Origin: Burkholderiales bacterium
Lineage (GTDB): Bacteria; Pseudomonadota; Gammaproteobacteria; Burkholderiales; Burkholderiaceae
Length of the DNA stretch: 37,814 bases
Assembly (NCBI GenBank): GCA_947372535.1
Contig: CANBUA010000007.1
Coordinates: 1-37,814, forward strand
Direction: 5' to 3'
The translations under genes and the position numbers were made by a program. Positions 31,262-37,814 of the stretch are shown here, piece after piece. Below the pieces are notes generated by a model, which worked only from the letters and a program-made list of their open reading frames with translations, was not told the origin of the DNA and ran no database searches. Positions within the stretch are counted from its first letter, which is position 1. Each line of letters opens with the position of its first letter.

Positions 31262-31860
31262 TGAGCAAGCGCCTGCCATGGGCATCGTGGCCGAGGTGCG
31301 TCGGCCTGCTGGGCGTGCCTGGGTGGCTGGGCTTGTCCATTGGCTTGATCGCCGTCTTGGCCTGGTGGCAGGGCTTGCCCGCCGAGCAGGCGCTCCTGGA
31401 TGAGCAGAATTCTCAGCTGGTTCAGTTGAGGCACCATTTGCAAGCCGGCGTCAGCCATGGACAGGGTAGTTCGGGCCAAGCATCGGGTGCGAGCTTGACG
31501 AGCCGGGTGCAGGGGGCCTGGCAGGGGCTGTGGCAGAGCTTGCCCACGCCCCGTCAAGGTGCTGACCTGCAGGTGGAGGTGCTGGCCCTGGCTCGTGCAC
31601 AAGGCGTGCAGGTTCAGTCGGTGCAGTACAAAGGCGCATCCCTCAAGGCTTTGCCTGGCATCTGGCGCCAGCAAATCAGCCTGCCCGTGGAGGGCGCCTA
31701 TCCCGCCGTGCGCGCCTGGTTGGGGCAGATGCAACAGCGGCCCGGGCTCAGCATCGACGCCCTGGACATCGGCCGGACCGATCCCATGAGCGAGCAAGTC
31801 AAGGCCAGGGTGGCCATCTCGGTGTGGTGGCGCGCGCCTGACCCAGAGGGCCAGCCATGA
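31258..31860 (+). CDS. Secretion-operon protein, PilO/GspM-like
   Basis: This 200-residue protein has one membrane segment (LGLSIGLIAVLAWWQGL, about 22-38), a coiled coil (LLDEQNSQLVQLRHHLQAG) and a periplasmic ferredoxin-like region (QVLALARAQGVQVQSV-type strand, QISLPVEGAYPAVRAWLGQMQ, then LSIDALDIGRT). This matches the PilO/GspM/MshJ fold. Two adjacent ATGs (31258 and 31261) are possible starts. The stop overlaps the next gene start in ATGA. Function as an inner-membrane assembly scaffold is inferred from the layout. Confidence 0.75.
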   Translation: MMSKRLPWASWPRCVGLLGVPGWLGLSIGLIAVLAWWQGLPAEQALLDEQNSQLVQLRHHLQAGVSHGQGSSGQASGASLTSRVQGAWQGLWQSLPTPRQGADLQVEVLALARAQGVQVQSVQYKGASLKALPGIWRQQISLPVEGAYPAVRAWLGQMQQRPGLSIDALDIGRTDPMSEQVKARVAISVWWRAPDPEGQP

Positions 31861-32432
31861 AGCCGCTGTTGTGGGTTGGCCTGCTGATCGCAGGCGCCAT
31901 GAGCCTGTATGTCGCGCAGCAGCCTGATGGCGATGTGGACTTGGCGAGCCGCACCAAAGCCGGCTCGGGGCCGGTGCGGCAAGCCGGTGTTGGCCATCCA
32001 GCAGATCTGCGTCGAGCCACACGCACAACCCAGCTCCAGCCCCTCAAGGACGATGCCCAGTTGGCGGCCTGGGCTCAACTGCTGGCAGCGCTGGAGGGCT
32101 GGCAACAGCGCCGCCAGAGTTCACAGCCCTGGCCAGCGCTTTCAGGGCCTGCGCCATTGGCCTGGGCCGCACAGGCGCCGCCGCCCCCCCCAGTCGAGGC
32201 GGCGCCACCTGCGCCACCACCGCCCCCTATGGCACCTCCATTTCCGCACGCCTGGGTGGGCCGCTATGTCGACAACGCGGTGCGTGCGGTCGTGGCCGGC
32301 CCAGCTCAGACCTGGGTCGTGCAAGCCAAAGATGTGCTCGATGGTCAGTGGCGTGTGGACGCCATCGAAGAGCGCCAGATGCGCCTGACCTACCTGCCCC
32401 TGCAACAGAGCCAGACCGTGAACCTGAAGTGA
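31857..32432 (+). CDS. Secretion-operon protein, PilP/GspC-like
   Basis: This 191-residue protein has an N-terminal membrane segment (LLWVGLLIAGAMSLYV), an Ala/Gln-rich spacer, a proline-rich linker with runs of Pro at about 101-125, and a small C-terminal beta domain (HAWVGRYVDNAVRAVVAGPAQTWVVQ, then DVLDGQWRVDAIEERQMRLTYLPLQQSQ). This C-terminal domain strongly resembles the GspC homology region and PilP, which contact the secretin's N0 domain. The secretin gene starts 2 bp after the stop. The linker would span the periplasm. Confidence 0.8.
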   Translation: MKPLLWVGLLIAGAMSLYVAQQPDGDVDLASRTKAGSGPVRQAGVGHPADLRRATRTTQLQPLKDDAQLAAWAQLLAALEGWQQRRQSSQPWPALSGPAPLAWAAQAPPPPPVEAAPPAPPPPPMAPPFPHAWVGRYVDNAVRAVVAGPAQTWVVQAKDVLDGQWRVDAIEERQMRLTYLPLQQSQTVNLK

Positions 32433-32434
32433 CC

Positions 32435-34585
32435 ATGAACTGCACCATTCCCCAGCGCACTGTGTCAGGGGTGGCCATGAGCTGCTTGCTGATGCTGTTG
32501 ACAGCATGCGCGAACCCCGCCTTGCGTGAGGCCGATCGCCTGCGCGAGTCAGGCCAGTACGAAGCTGCGCTGACACGGCTTCAGCAAGCCAGCCAGGCCC
32601 AACCGGAGGACTTGGTGCTCAAGGGCGCCCTGGCCAAGCAACGCGACAGCACCCTGGCTTATCTGCTCTACCAGGCCGAAGCGGCCCGCGTGGCTGGGCA
32701 GCCGGCGGAGTTGGATCGCATCCTGGCGCGCGCGCAAATCGCCGCGCCGGGCCATCCGCGGGTGGAGGCGCTGAAGAACGAGATCGCGCGCCGGGCTCGC
32801 CAGAATCGCTTGTTGGAAGAGGCCCGTGTCGCGGTGAGCCAGCAAGCCTGGGTCAGGGCCGAAGCCGCCTTTCGCGCCATCCTGGCCGAGGATCCCGGCC
32901 ATCAGGAAGCGCGCCAGCAATTGGCCCGCATCGACGAGCAGCGCACCGACCAGACCCGACGCCAGTCCTCGGTGCAGCTGGCCATGGCGGGCAAGCCGAT
33001 CACGCTGGAGTTTCGTGAAGCCGCCTTGCGCACTGTCTTCGAAGCCTTGGCCAGAGCAGCCCAGGTCAACTTCGTGTTCGACAAGGATGTGCGCGGCGAT
33101 GCCAAGGTGACCTTGTTCCTGCGGGACACCACGGTGGACGAGGCCATGAAGGTGATCCTCAACACCCAGCAATTGGGCTACAAGCTGCTCAACGACCGCA
33201 CGGTGCTGATCTACCCCAACACCACGCAGAAACAGCGGGACTTGCTGGACACCGTGACCCGCAGCTTTTACCTGGTCAATGCCGACCCGAAGCAGGCGCA
33301 GAACCTGATTCGCACCGTGGCCAAGACGCGTGACATCTTCGTCGACGAGCGACTGAACCTGGTCGTGGTGCGTGACACGCCCGAGGTGGTCCGCCTGATC
33401 GAGCGCCTGGTGGCCAGCATCGACTTGCCCGATCCCGAGGTCATGCTGGAGCTGGAGGTGATGGAGGTCTCCAGCAACAAGGTCAACGAGATCGGGCTGG
33501 ACCTGGTCAACAGCGCCAACTACGGCCTCCCCGGTGGCCTGGACCCACTCACCAGTTTCAAGGGCTTGCGCTGGAGCACGACCAACCCGCTGGCCGTGGC
33601 CACGCTGCGCGGCACCAAGGATTCGAGCAACCTGCTGGCCAACCCCAAGATCCGCGCCCGCAACCGCGAGAAGGCCAAGATTTCCCTGGGCGAGAAGCTG
33701 CCTGTTTTCACCACCACCACGGTGACCGGCACGGCGACGGCCAACACCGTCAACGTGACCTATGTCGATGTGGGATTGAAGCTGGAGCTTGAGCCTCAGG
33801 TTCAGCTCGACAACGAGGTCATCATCAAAGTGGCGCTGGAGGTGAGCAACATCACCAACAAGGTCACAGGCCCTGAAGGCTCGCTGGCCTACCAAGTGGG
33901 CAGCCGCCTGGCCACCACTTCGTTGCGCTTGCGCGATGGCGAGACGCAGGTGCTGGCCGGTTTGATCAGCGACGATGAAAGCCGCAACTACTCAGGCCTG
34001 CCGGGTCTCCAGGACCTGCCCATTCTCAACCGCTTGTTCGGCAAGAACCTGGACGAGCGCAAGAAGACCGAGGTGGTGCTGCTCATCACGCCGCGCGTCA
34101 TCCGCAACCTCAACCAGGGCAGTTTGTTGGCGTTGCCCATGGCCTCGGGCACCGAGGCTTTGCCGGGCGCGGCCCCGTTCACGATGGAGCACGGTCAGGC
34201 CGGCGGTTTGAGCGCACCGGGCGGCGCCGCACCACGTGCCATGCCTGCGGCCGGTGGCCCCGTGCTGCCTCTGAGCATCACCGGCCCGGAGGAGGTGCAG
34301 CCAGGCGCGTCCTTCAGCATCACCGTGCGCAATGCGGGCGATCAAACCGTCAACACCTCCGTGATGTTCGACAGCAGCCTGATCGATGCGGCCGGCGCGG
34401 GCCCAGGCACGGCGGGCCGCGCGCCCGTCAGCATCGGGCCGCATGCCGAGCAAAGCGTGTTGCTGACGGCCAAAGCGGGCACCTCGCTCGCCGACACCCA
34501 GCTCACGCTGGAGACGCCGGGCCAGCCCTGGCCTTTGCGCATCCGCGATCCCAACCTGCCGCAACCGGCGGAGGCCGAGCAATGA
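32435..34585 (+). CDS. gspD: GspD-like secretin lipoprotein
   Basis: This 716-residue outer-membrane channel has a lipoprotein signal peptide with lipobox LLTAC (Cys25), then an N-terminal helical repeat region of TPR type (about 28-180). An STN/N0-like domain follows (ITLEFREAALRTVFEALARAAQVNFVFD). The NolW-like ring domains come next (YLVNADPKQAQNLIRTVAKT). The secretin core has GSLAYQVGSRLATTSLRLRDGETQVLAGLISD and LPGLQDLPILNRLFGKN, ending VVLLITPRVIRNL. After the core, a Gly/Pro/Ala linker leads to a C-terminal domain (about 610-705; LSITGPEEVQPGASFSITVRNAG) that looks like an Ig- or cohesin-like beta sandwich. Being a lipoprotein, it may reach the outer membrane without a separate pilotin. 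Confidence 0.92.
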   Translation: MNCTIPQRTVSGVAMSCLLMLLTACANPALREADRLRESGQYEAALTRLQQASQAQPEDLVLKGALAKQRDSTLAYLLYQAEAARVAGQPAELDRILARAQIAAPGHPRVEALKNEIARRARQNRLLEEARVAVSQQAWVRAEAAFRAILAEDPGHQEARQQLARIDEQRTDQTRRQSSVQLAMAGKPITLEFREAALRTVFEALARAAQVNFVFDKDVRGDAKVTLFLRDTTVDEAMKVILNTQQLGYKLLNDRTVLIYPNTTQKQRDLLDTVTRSFYLVNADPKQAQNLIRTVAKTRDIFVDERLNLVVVRDTPEVVRLIERLVASIDLPDPEVMLELEVMEVSSNKVNEIGLDLVNSANYGLPGGLDPLTSFKGLRWSTTNPLAVATLRGTKDSSNLLANPKIRARNREKAKISLGEKLPVFTTTTVTGTATANTVNVTYVDVGLKLELEPQVQLDNEVIIKVALEVSNITNKVTGPEGSLAYQVGSRLATTSLRLRDGETQVLAGLISDDESRNYSGLPGLQDLPILNRLFGKNLDERKKTEVVLLITPRVIRNLNQGSLLALPMASGTEALPGAAPFTMEHGQAGGLSAPGGAAPRAMPAAGGPVLPLSITGPEEVQPGASFSITVRNAGDQTVNTSVMFDSSLIDAAGAGPGTAGRAPVSIGPHAEQSVLLTAKAGTSLADTQLTLETPGQPWPLRIRDPNLPQPAEAEQ

Positions 34586-35058
34586 GCAAGCTGGTTGCGC
34601 GTGGCTTCACCCTCATCGAGATGATGGTGGTCGTCGTCATCGTGGGCATCCTGGCCAGTGCCGCCATGCCCTTGGCCGCGCTGCACAAGCGGCGCCAGCA
34701 GGAGTTCGAACTGCGTGACAACCTGCGCGTGCTTCGGCGTGCCCTGGATGACTACAAACGAGCCGTGGAACAAAACCGCATCGAGCGCAAGGCCGACACC
34801 TCGCCTTATCCACCGAACTTGCGCGTGTTGGTCGATGGCGTCACGGACATCAGCAGCCCCCAGGGTGCCAAGATCTATTTCCTGCGCCGTTTGCCACGCA
34901 ACACGCTGGCCCCGCCCGAGCTGCCACCTGAGCAGACCTGGGCCACGCGCTCTTATGAGAGCCCACCGGACCAGCCTGCGCCAGGCCGCGATGTCTTCGA
35001 TGTCTACGTCGATGCCGATGGCCGTGGGCTGGACGGCACGCCGTACCGTTCTTGGTAA
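34582..35058 (+). CDS. Pseudopilin, GspG-like, long C-terminal form
   Basis: This 158-residue protein begins MSKLVARG-FTLIEMMVVVVIVGILAS, a class III prepilin signal with Glu5. The body holds a long helix (ELRDNLRVLRRALDDYKRAVEQ) and a C-terminal loop region of GspG style ending in GLDGTPYRSW. A Pro-rich stretch (about 111-135) is unusual for a pseudopilin. The start overlaps the secretin stop in ATGA. It shares the C-terminal (G-x-DG-x-PY-x-x-W) ending with the next gene, suggesting duplication and divergence. Confidence 0.9.
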   Translation: MSKLVARGFTLIEMMVVVVIVGILASAAMPLAALHKRRQQEFELRDNLRVLRRALDDYKRAVEQNRIERKADTSPYPPNLRVLVDGVTDISSPQGAKIYFLRRLPRNTLAPPELPPEQTWATRSYESPPDQPAPGRDVFDVYVDADGRGLDGTPYRSW

Positions 35059-35066
35059 AAAAAGCC

Positions 35067-35453
35067 ATGGCGCACAAACGAGCAGCCGGCTTCACCTTGA
35101 TCGAGTTGATCGTGGTGCTGGCCATCATCGCGCTGCTGGTCAGCATCGTGGCGCCGCGTTATGTGCGATCGGTCGACAACGCCCGCGATGCCAGCATGAA
35201 GACCTCCTTGAACGTCATGCGCGATGCCATCGACAAGTACCTGGGCGACAAAGGCCAGTATCCGCCCTCGCTCGATGAGTTGGTGCGCATGGGCTACATC
35301 CGTCAAGTGCCCATCGACCCGGTCACTGGGCGCCGCGACAGTTGGCAGATGCTGCCACCGCTGGAAGATGATCATCTGCGCGGTGGCATGGCCGATGTGC
35401 GCAGCGGCGCCAAAGGCCTGGGCCAGGACGGCGTGCCTTATGGGCAATGGTGA
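35067..35453 (+). CDS. Pseudopilin, GspG-like
   Basis: This 128-residue protein begins MAHKRAAG-FTLIELIVVLAIIALLVSIVAPRY, a standard class III prepilin signal with Glu5. The body has the GspG-type signature MRDAIDKYLGDKGQYPPSLDELV and ends in GQDGVPYGQW, close to the ending of the upstream pseudopilin. It starts 8 bp after the previous stop; no convincing Shine-Dalgarno sequence is visible, and an in-frame TTG at 35052 is an alternative. Confidence 0.9.
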   Translation: MAHKRAAGFTLIELIVVLAIIALLVSIVAPRYVRSVDNARDASMKTSLNVMRDAIDKYLGDKGQYPPSLDELVRMGYIRQVPIDPVTGRRDSWQMLPPLEDDHLRGGMADVRSGAKGLGQDGVPYGQW

Positions 35454-35466
35454 GGCCACTGAGGCC

Positions 35467-35952
35467 ATGTCGCGTCGCCACAGCAAACGCCACCACCGTG
35501 GCTTCACCTACCTGATGCTCCTGTGGTGGGTGGCCATCGGCGGGGTGATGCTGGCGGCGCTGGGCCGGCAATGGTCCATGGAGATCAGGCGTCAGCGCGA
35601 GGCTGAACTGATCTTCAGGGCCGAGCAGATCACCCAGGCTTTGCGCAGTTACCAGGCCGTGCGCATCAACGATCAGACCGGCCTGCCCAGCCGCCTGGAG
35701 GACCTGCTCGACGATCAGCGCGGACCGCGAACAGCGCGCCATCTGCGGCGTCTGTGGCCAGACCCCATCACGGGTGGCGAGTGGGGCATCGTGCGCACGG
35801 GTGAGCGCATCTCGGGCGTCTACAGCACCTCGCAGCGAGCGCCTTTGAGCGCGCCCGAGAACATCCACCGCTTCGATGAATGGCGTTTCGAGGTGCCAGC
35901 CGAGGCCGATTCGCCCGCGTCTGAGCCGGCCGTCAACAAACCGTCATCATGA
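35467..35952 (+). CDS. Atypical pseudopilin lacking the conserved Glu5
   Basis: This 161-residue protein has a basic leader, MSRRHSKRHHRG, followed by FTYLMLLWWVAIGGVMLAALGRQWS. The Gly-Phe junction fits prepilin peptidase cleavage, but position 5 is Met, not Glu. The hydrophobic helix and the long following helix (AEQITQALRSYQAV) keep a pseudopilin layout, and DPITGGEWGIV resembles GspG. A missing Glu5 is typical of the tip pseudopilin GspK. I infer a tip-like role. An upstream in-frame ATG at 35440 would overlap the previous gene. Confidence 0.8.
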   Translation: MSRRHSKRHHRGFTYLMLLWWVAIGGVMLAALGRQWSMEIRRQREAELIFRAEQITQALRSYQAVRINDQTGLPSRLEDLLDDQRGPRTARHLRRLWPDPITGGEWGIVRTGERISGVYSTSQRAPLSAPENIHRFDEWRFEVPAEADSPASEPAVNKPSS

Positions 35953-35988
35953 ATCCTTAAGCTCGGCGGTCTGTTGACACTGGACGCC

Positions 35989-36843
35989 ATGACACACCTC
36001 CCCGCATCGGCTGCGGCCTTGTCCGAGAGCATGCTGAGGATTGTTGAATCAGCACCCGAGGTCAAGCGTCGCTCACAGTTCTTCCTCTGGAGTCAGAACG
36101 ACCTCCAGCGCTGGCTGCCCCACAAGCTGATGGCCTGCGGCATCTACGCACGCGACCGCCGCGAAATGGTTTTCGACGCTTTCAACAGCGTGCCCGTGCC
36201 TGATCAGATGCTGCGCCCCTTGCTCAACCCGCAAGCAGCCTTGATTCCTTTGGCCATTGGTGCCTGGAAGCGGGCACGCATGCGGGCCTGCCTGCTGGAC
36301 CTGCCTCTGTCGACCGGTGGTGAATCGGCCTTGCAAACCTTCATCGACAGCGGCTACCAGCAGCTGATGGTGCATGGGGTCAACCGGCCAGGCCGACCCG
36401 ATGAACTCGAGAGTCTGTTCATCTTGGGCTCGCCCGGACATCGCTATGACGAGGATGCGCGGCTGGCGCTGGAGATGTTGCTGCCTTGCCTGCACCTGAC
36501 CTATCAGCGCGTGTACCTGACCGAGTGCGAGGTCGAATCCTGGTCCGGCGCATCGCCGATGGGTCTGGCGCGCTTGTCATCGGGTGCCCTGGCGCAGGTC
36601 ATCACGCTGCGTGAGCGCGAGATCCTCAACTGGGTGCGTTGCGGCATGAGCAATCAGCAGATCTCCGAAAAATTGGGCATCAGCGCCCTCACGGTCAAGA
36701 ACCATGTGCAGAAGATCCTGCGCAAGCTGGGTGCGGCCAATCGTGCACAGGCGGTGGCCAAGGCGATGAGCATGGACATGCTGGGCGGCATGGATGAGCG
36801 CCCTTCGCCATCTGCATCGTCACCAGCACCCGCCAAGACCTGA
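35989..36843 (+). CDS. EpsA-like LuxR-family transcriptional regulator
   Basis: This 284-residue protein has an N-terminal domain with RRSQFFLWSQNDLQRWLPHKLMACGIYA, the pattern I associate with EpsA regulators of exopolysaccharide / PEP-CTERM systems, and a C-terminal LuxR helix-turn-helix (TLREREILNWVRCGMSNQQISEKLGISALTVKNHVQKILRKLGAANR). No receiver domain is seen, so it is not a phospho-regulated regulator. The ATG at 35989 is chosen; an upstream TTG at 35974 is possible. The gene follows the last pseudopilin gene by 36 bp on the same strand, so it could be the last gene of the operon or have its own promoter. Confidence 0.85.
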   Translation: MTHLPASAAALSESMLRIVESAPEVKRRSQFFLWSQNDLQRWLPHKLMACGIYARDRREMVFDAFNSVPVPDQMLRPLLNPQAALIPLAIGAWKRARMRACLLDLPLSTGGESALQTFIDSGYQQLMVHGVNRPGRPDELESLFILGSPGHRYDEDARLALEMLLPCLHLTYQRVYLTECEVESWSGASPMGLARLSSGALAQVITLREREILNWVRCGMSNQQISEKLGISALTVKNHVQKILRKLGAANRAQAVAKAMSMDMLGGMDERPSPSASSPAPAKT

Positions 36844-36855
36844 GGAACGAATCTG

Positions 36856-37596
36856 ATGTGGAACAAAACGAGCTTGATGGCCTGCGGCTTGGGTGCTGCC
36901 TTGGTGACGCTGACGGCCGCTCATGCCCAGTCGGCGTCGCGGGAATTCGAAGGCCTGGGGCAAGTCTCGGCATCGCCTGCCCGCTCGGGCACCGTCGATC
37001 CCATCGAGTGGGTGCGCCGGAGCGAAGCCATGCATGAAGCACGGCCTGAGGCGTGGCTTGACGCCAACCAGCGCTTCCTGTTGGCCGTGCAGCAACGCCG
37101 CTGGCCCGAGGCGCTTGCGCTGTTGAATGCGGGCGGTGTCGATCCCAATGCGGTGGGCGCCGACGGCTTCACAGCCCTGGGCGCAGCAGCCTTTGCGGGC
37201 CATCCGCAGGTGGTCCGCGCCCTGCTTCAGGGTGGTGCACATCTGGACGATTGGGGCGCCACGGGGCTGCCTGCCTTGCACCTGGCCTGCACCACGGGGC
37301 AGACGGCGGTGATCGATGTGCTCTTACGGGCCGGTGCCCGTGCTGATCGTCCCAATCGCCACGGCGAGCATGCCCTGGATGTGGCGGCCGCTTCGGGCCA
37401 GGTGGGGGTCTTGATCCATTTGCGCGATGCGGGCTGGCCGCTGGCCACGCCCGATGCGCACGGGCTCAACGCCCTGCATGCGGCGGCCTTGGGTCGCCAG
37501 CAAGACACCGCGGCCTGGCTGCAGGCGCAAGGGCTTGCGCCGACCACCGTCCTGACCGAGTTGATGCTGGACCGGATGGGTGCCGACCAGCCTTGA
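36856..37596 (+). CDS. Secreted ankyrin-repeat protein
   Basis: This 246-residue protein has a signal peptide (ending at AHAQ, about residue 25), a linker and an ankyrin domain with about four repeats: DGFTALGAAAFAGHPQVVRALL, GLPALHLACTTGQTAVIDVLL, GEHALDVAAASGQVGVLIHL and GLNALHAAALGRQQDTAAWL. Ankyrin repeats mediate protein binding, here in the periplasm. It lies 12 bp after the EpsA-like gene in the same direction, so the two are likely cotranscribed. A terminator candidate follows at 37697. The binding partner cannot be deduced. Confidence 0.85.
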   Translation: MWNKTSLMACGLGAALVTLTAAHAQSASREFEGLGQVSASPARSGTVDPIEWVRRSEAMHEARPEAWLDANQRFLLAVQQRRWPEALALLNAGGVDPNAVGADGFTALGAAAFAGHPQVVRALLQGGAHLDDWGATGLPALHLACTTGQTAVIDVLLRAGARADRPNRHGEHALDVAAASGQVGVLIHLRDAGWPLATPDAHGLNALHAAALGRQQDTAAWLQAQGLAPTTVLTELMLDRMGADQP

Positions 37597-37696
37597 GTAG
37601 GCGCTGGGGGCGGTAGAGGGTTTGTCCGAACGGCTCATGCCGGTGGCCAAGGCGCCATGGATCGGATGTCACACAGATTTTCGACACTGCGGCGTG

Positions 37697-37725
37697 CTCA
37701 CCACCTGTCCGGTGAGTCATTTTTT
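37697..37725 (+). terminator. Candidate Rho-independent terminator
   Basis: CTCACC pairs with GGTGAG around an eight-base loop, followed by TCA and six T. It lies 100 bp after the ankyrin gene and 30 bp before the last gene of the window. The six-base stem is modest. No other signal is seen between 37597 and 37754. Confidence 0.5.
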
Positions 37726-37754
37726 GTCTACCACTTCCCTTCGAGGATACCAAC

Positions 37755-37814
37755 ATGAACCGCACCATCAACATCATCGTGGCTGCCGCAGCAGTCATGA
37801 TCGCCGGCGTCGCT
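37755..37814 (+). CDS. Start of an exported protein (cut by the window edge)
   Basis: Twenty codons are visible: MNRTINIIVAAAAVMIAGVA, the beginning of a signal peptide or membrane anchor. GAGGA at 37743-37747 lies 7 bases upstream of the ATG. The product cannot be identified from this fragment. Confidence 0.6.
   Translation, partial: MNRTINIIVAAAAVMIAGVA

Noticed and set aside
35224..35466. Upstream extension of the fourth pseudopilin frame
   Set aside because: It lies inside the previous pseudopilin gene in another frame, and the prepilin leader begins at 35467.
1..37814. Mobile elements, CRISPR arrays, tRNA or rRNA genes, prophage remnants
   Set aside because: I saw no transposase, integrase, direct-repeat/spacer array or tRNA-like cloverleaf, and coding style looks uniform across the window. 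A tRNAscan and IS search would settle it.

Overview
The window is GC-rich, densely coding chromosomal DNA from a Gram-negative proteobacterium. The lptD-surA-rsmA order, an AmgK-type sugar kinase divergent from lptD, DUF883 and DUF3309 small stress proteins, a PEP-CTERM protein and an EpsA-like regulator together suggest a betaproteobacterium of the order Burkholderiales (Comamonadaceae, Leptothrix or Aquabacterium-like). This placement is inference from gene content. No rRNA, tRNA, CRISPR array, insertion sequence or prophage was recognised.

Layout. (1) 1-4149, minus strand: an outer-membrane biogenesis block, lptD-surA-rsmA, with overlapping genes. (2) 4172-6917, plus strand: an AmgK-like kinase and a DEAD-box RNA helicase. 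(3) 6936-14090: a BON-domain lipoprotein, an AsmA-family protein, and a minus-strand lipid-transport operon (MlaE-like permease, MlaF-like ATPase, MlaD/MCE protein, auxiliary lipoprotein) with an AraC-type regulator upstream. (4) 14171-19526: a compact stress-type module made of DUF3309, a secreted protein with three CX10C repeats, a NarL-type response regulator with a divergent CHASE3-type histidine kinase, DUF883, a ferritin-like protein, a stand-alone receiver and a small membrane protein. (5) 19540-24194, minus strand: housekeeping genes mtgA, aroE, a TonB-like protein and an RNB exoribonuclease. (6) 24414-26503: a PEP-CTERM protein, a YqiA-like esterase and a lipoprotein. (7) 26608-35952, plus strand: a tightly packed operon for an atypical type II secretion / type IV pilus-like machine. 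It has GspG, GspF, GspE, four proteins in the place of PilM/N/O/P, a secretin lipoprotein and three more pseudopilins. (8) 35989-37814: an EpsA-like LuxR regulator, a secreted ankyrin protein and the start of another exported protein.

The most interesting signal is regulatory. Intergenic regions of the stress module, plus the one upstream of the BON lipoprotein about 7 kb away, carry a 16-bp inverted repeat, GTAGG-N6-CCTAC, or degenerate copies. In three of them (BON lipoprotein, DUF3309, ferritin-like) the half-site CCTACA is followed at identical spacing by CTGAT and then by a CTA-containing -10-like hexamer (CCTACA-N17-CTGATS-N19-YCTA). This looks like a small regulon whose activator could be the NarL-type regulator encoded in the middle of the module. 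The second notable system is the secretion operon, with its reduced, pilus-like inner-membrane set and a secretin that has an N-terminal repeat region and an apparent C-terminal beta-sandwich extension.
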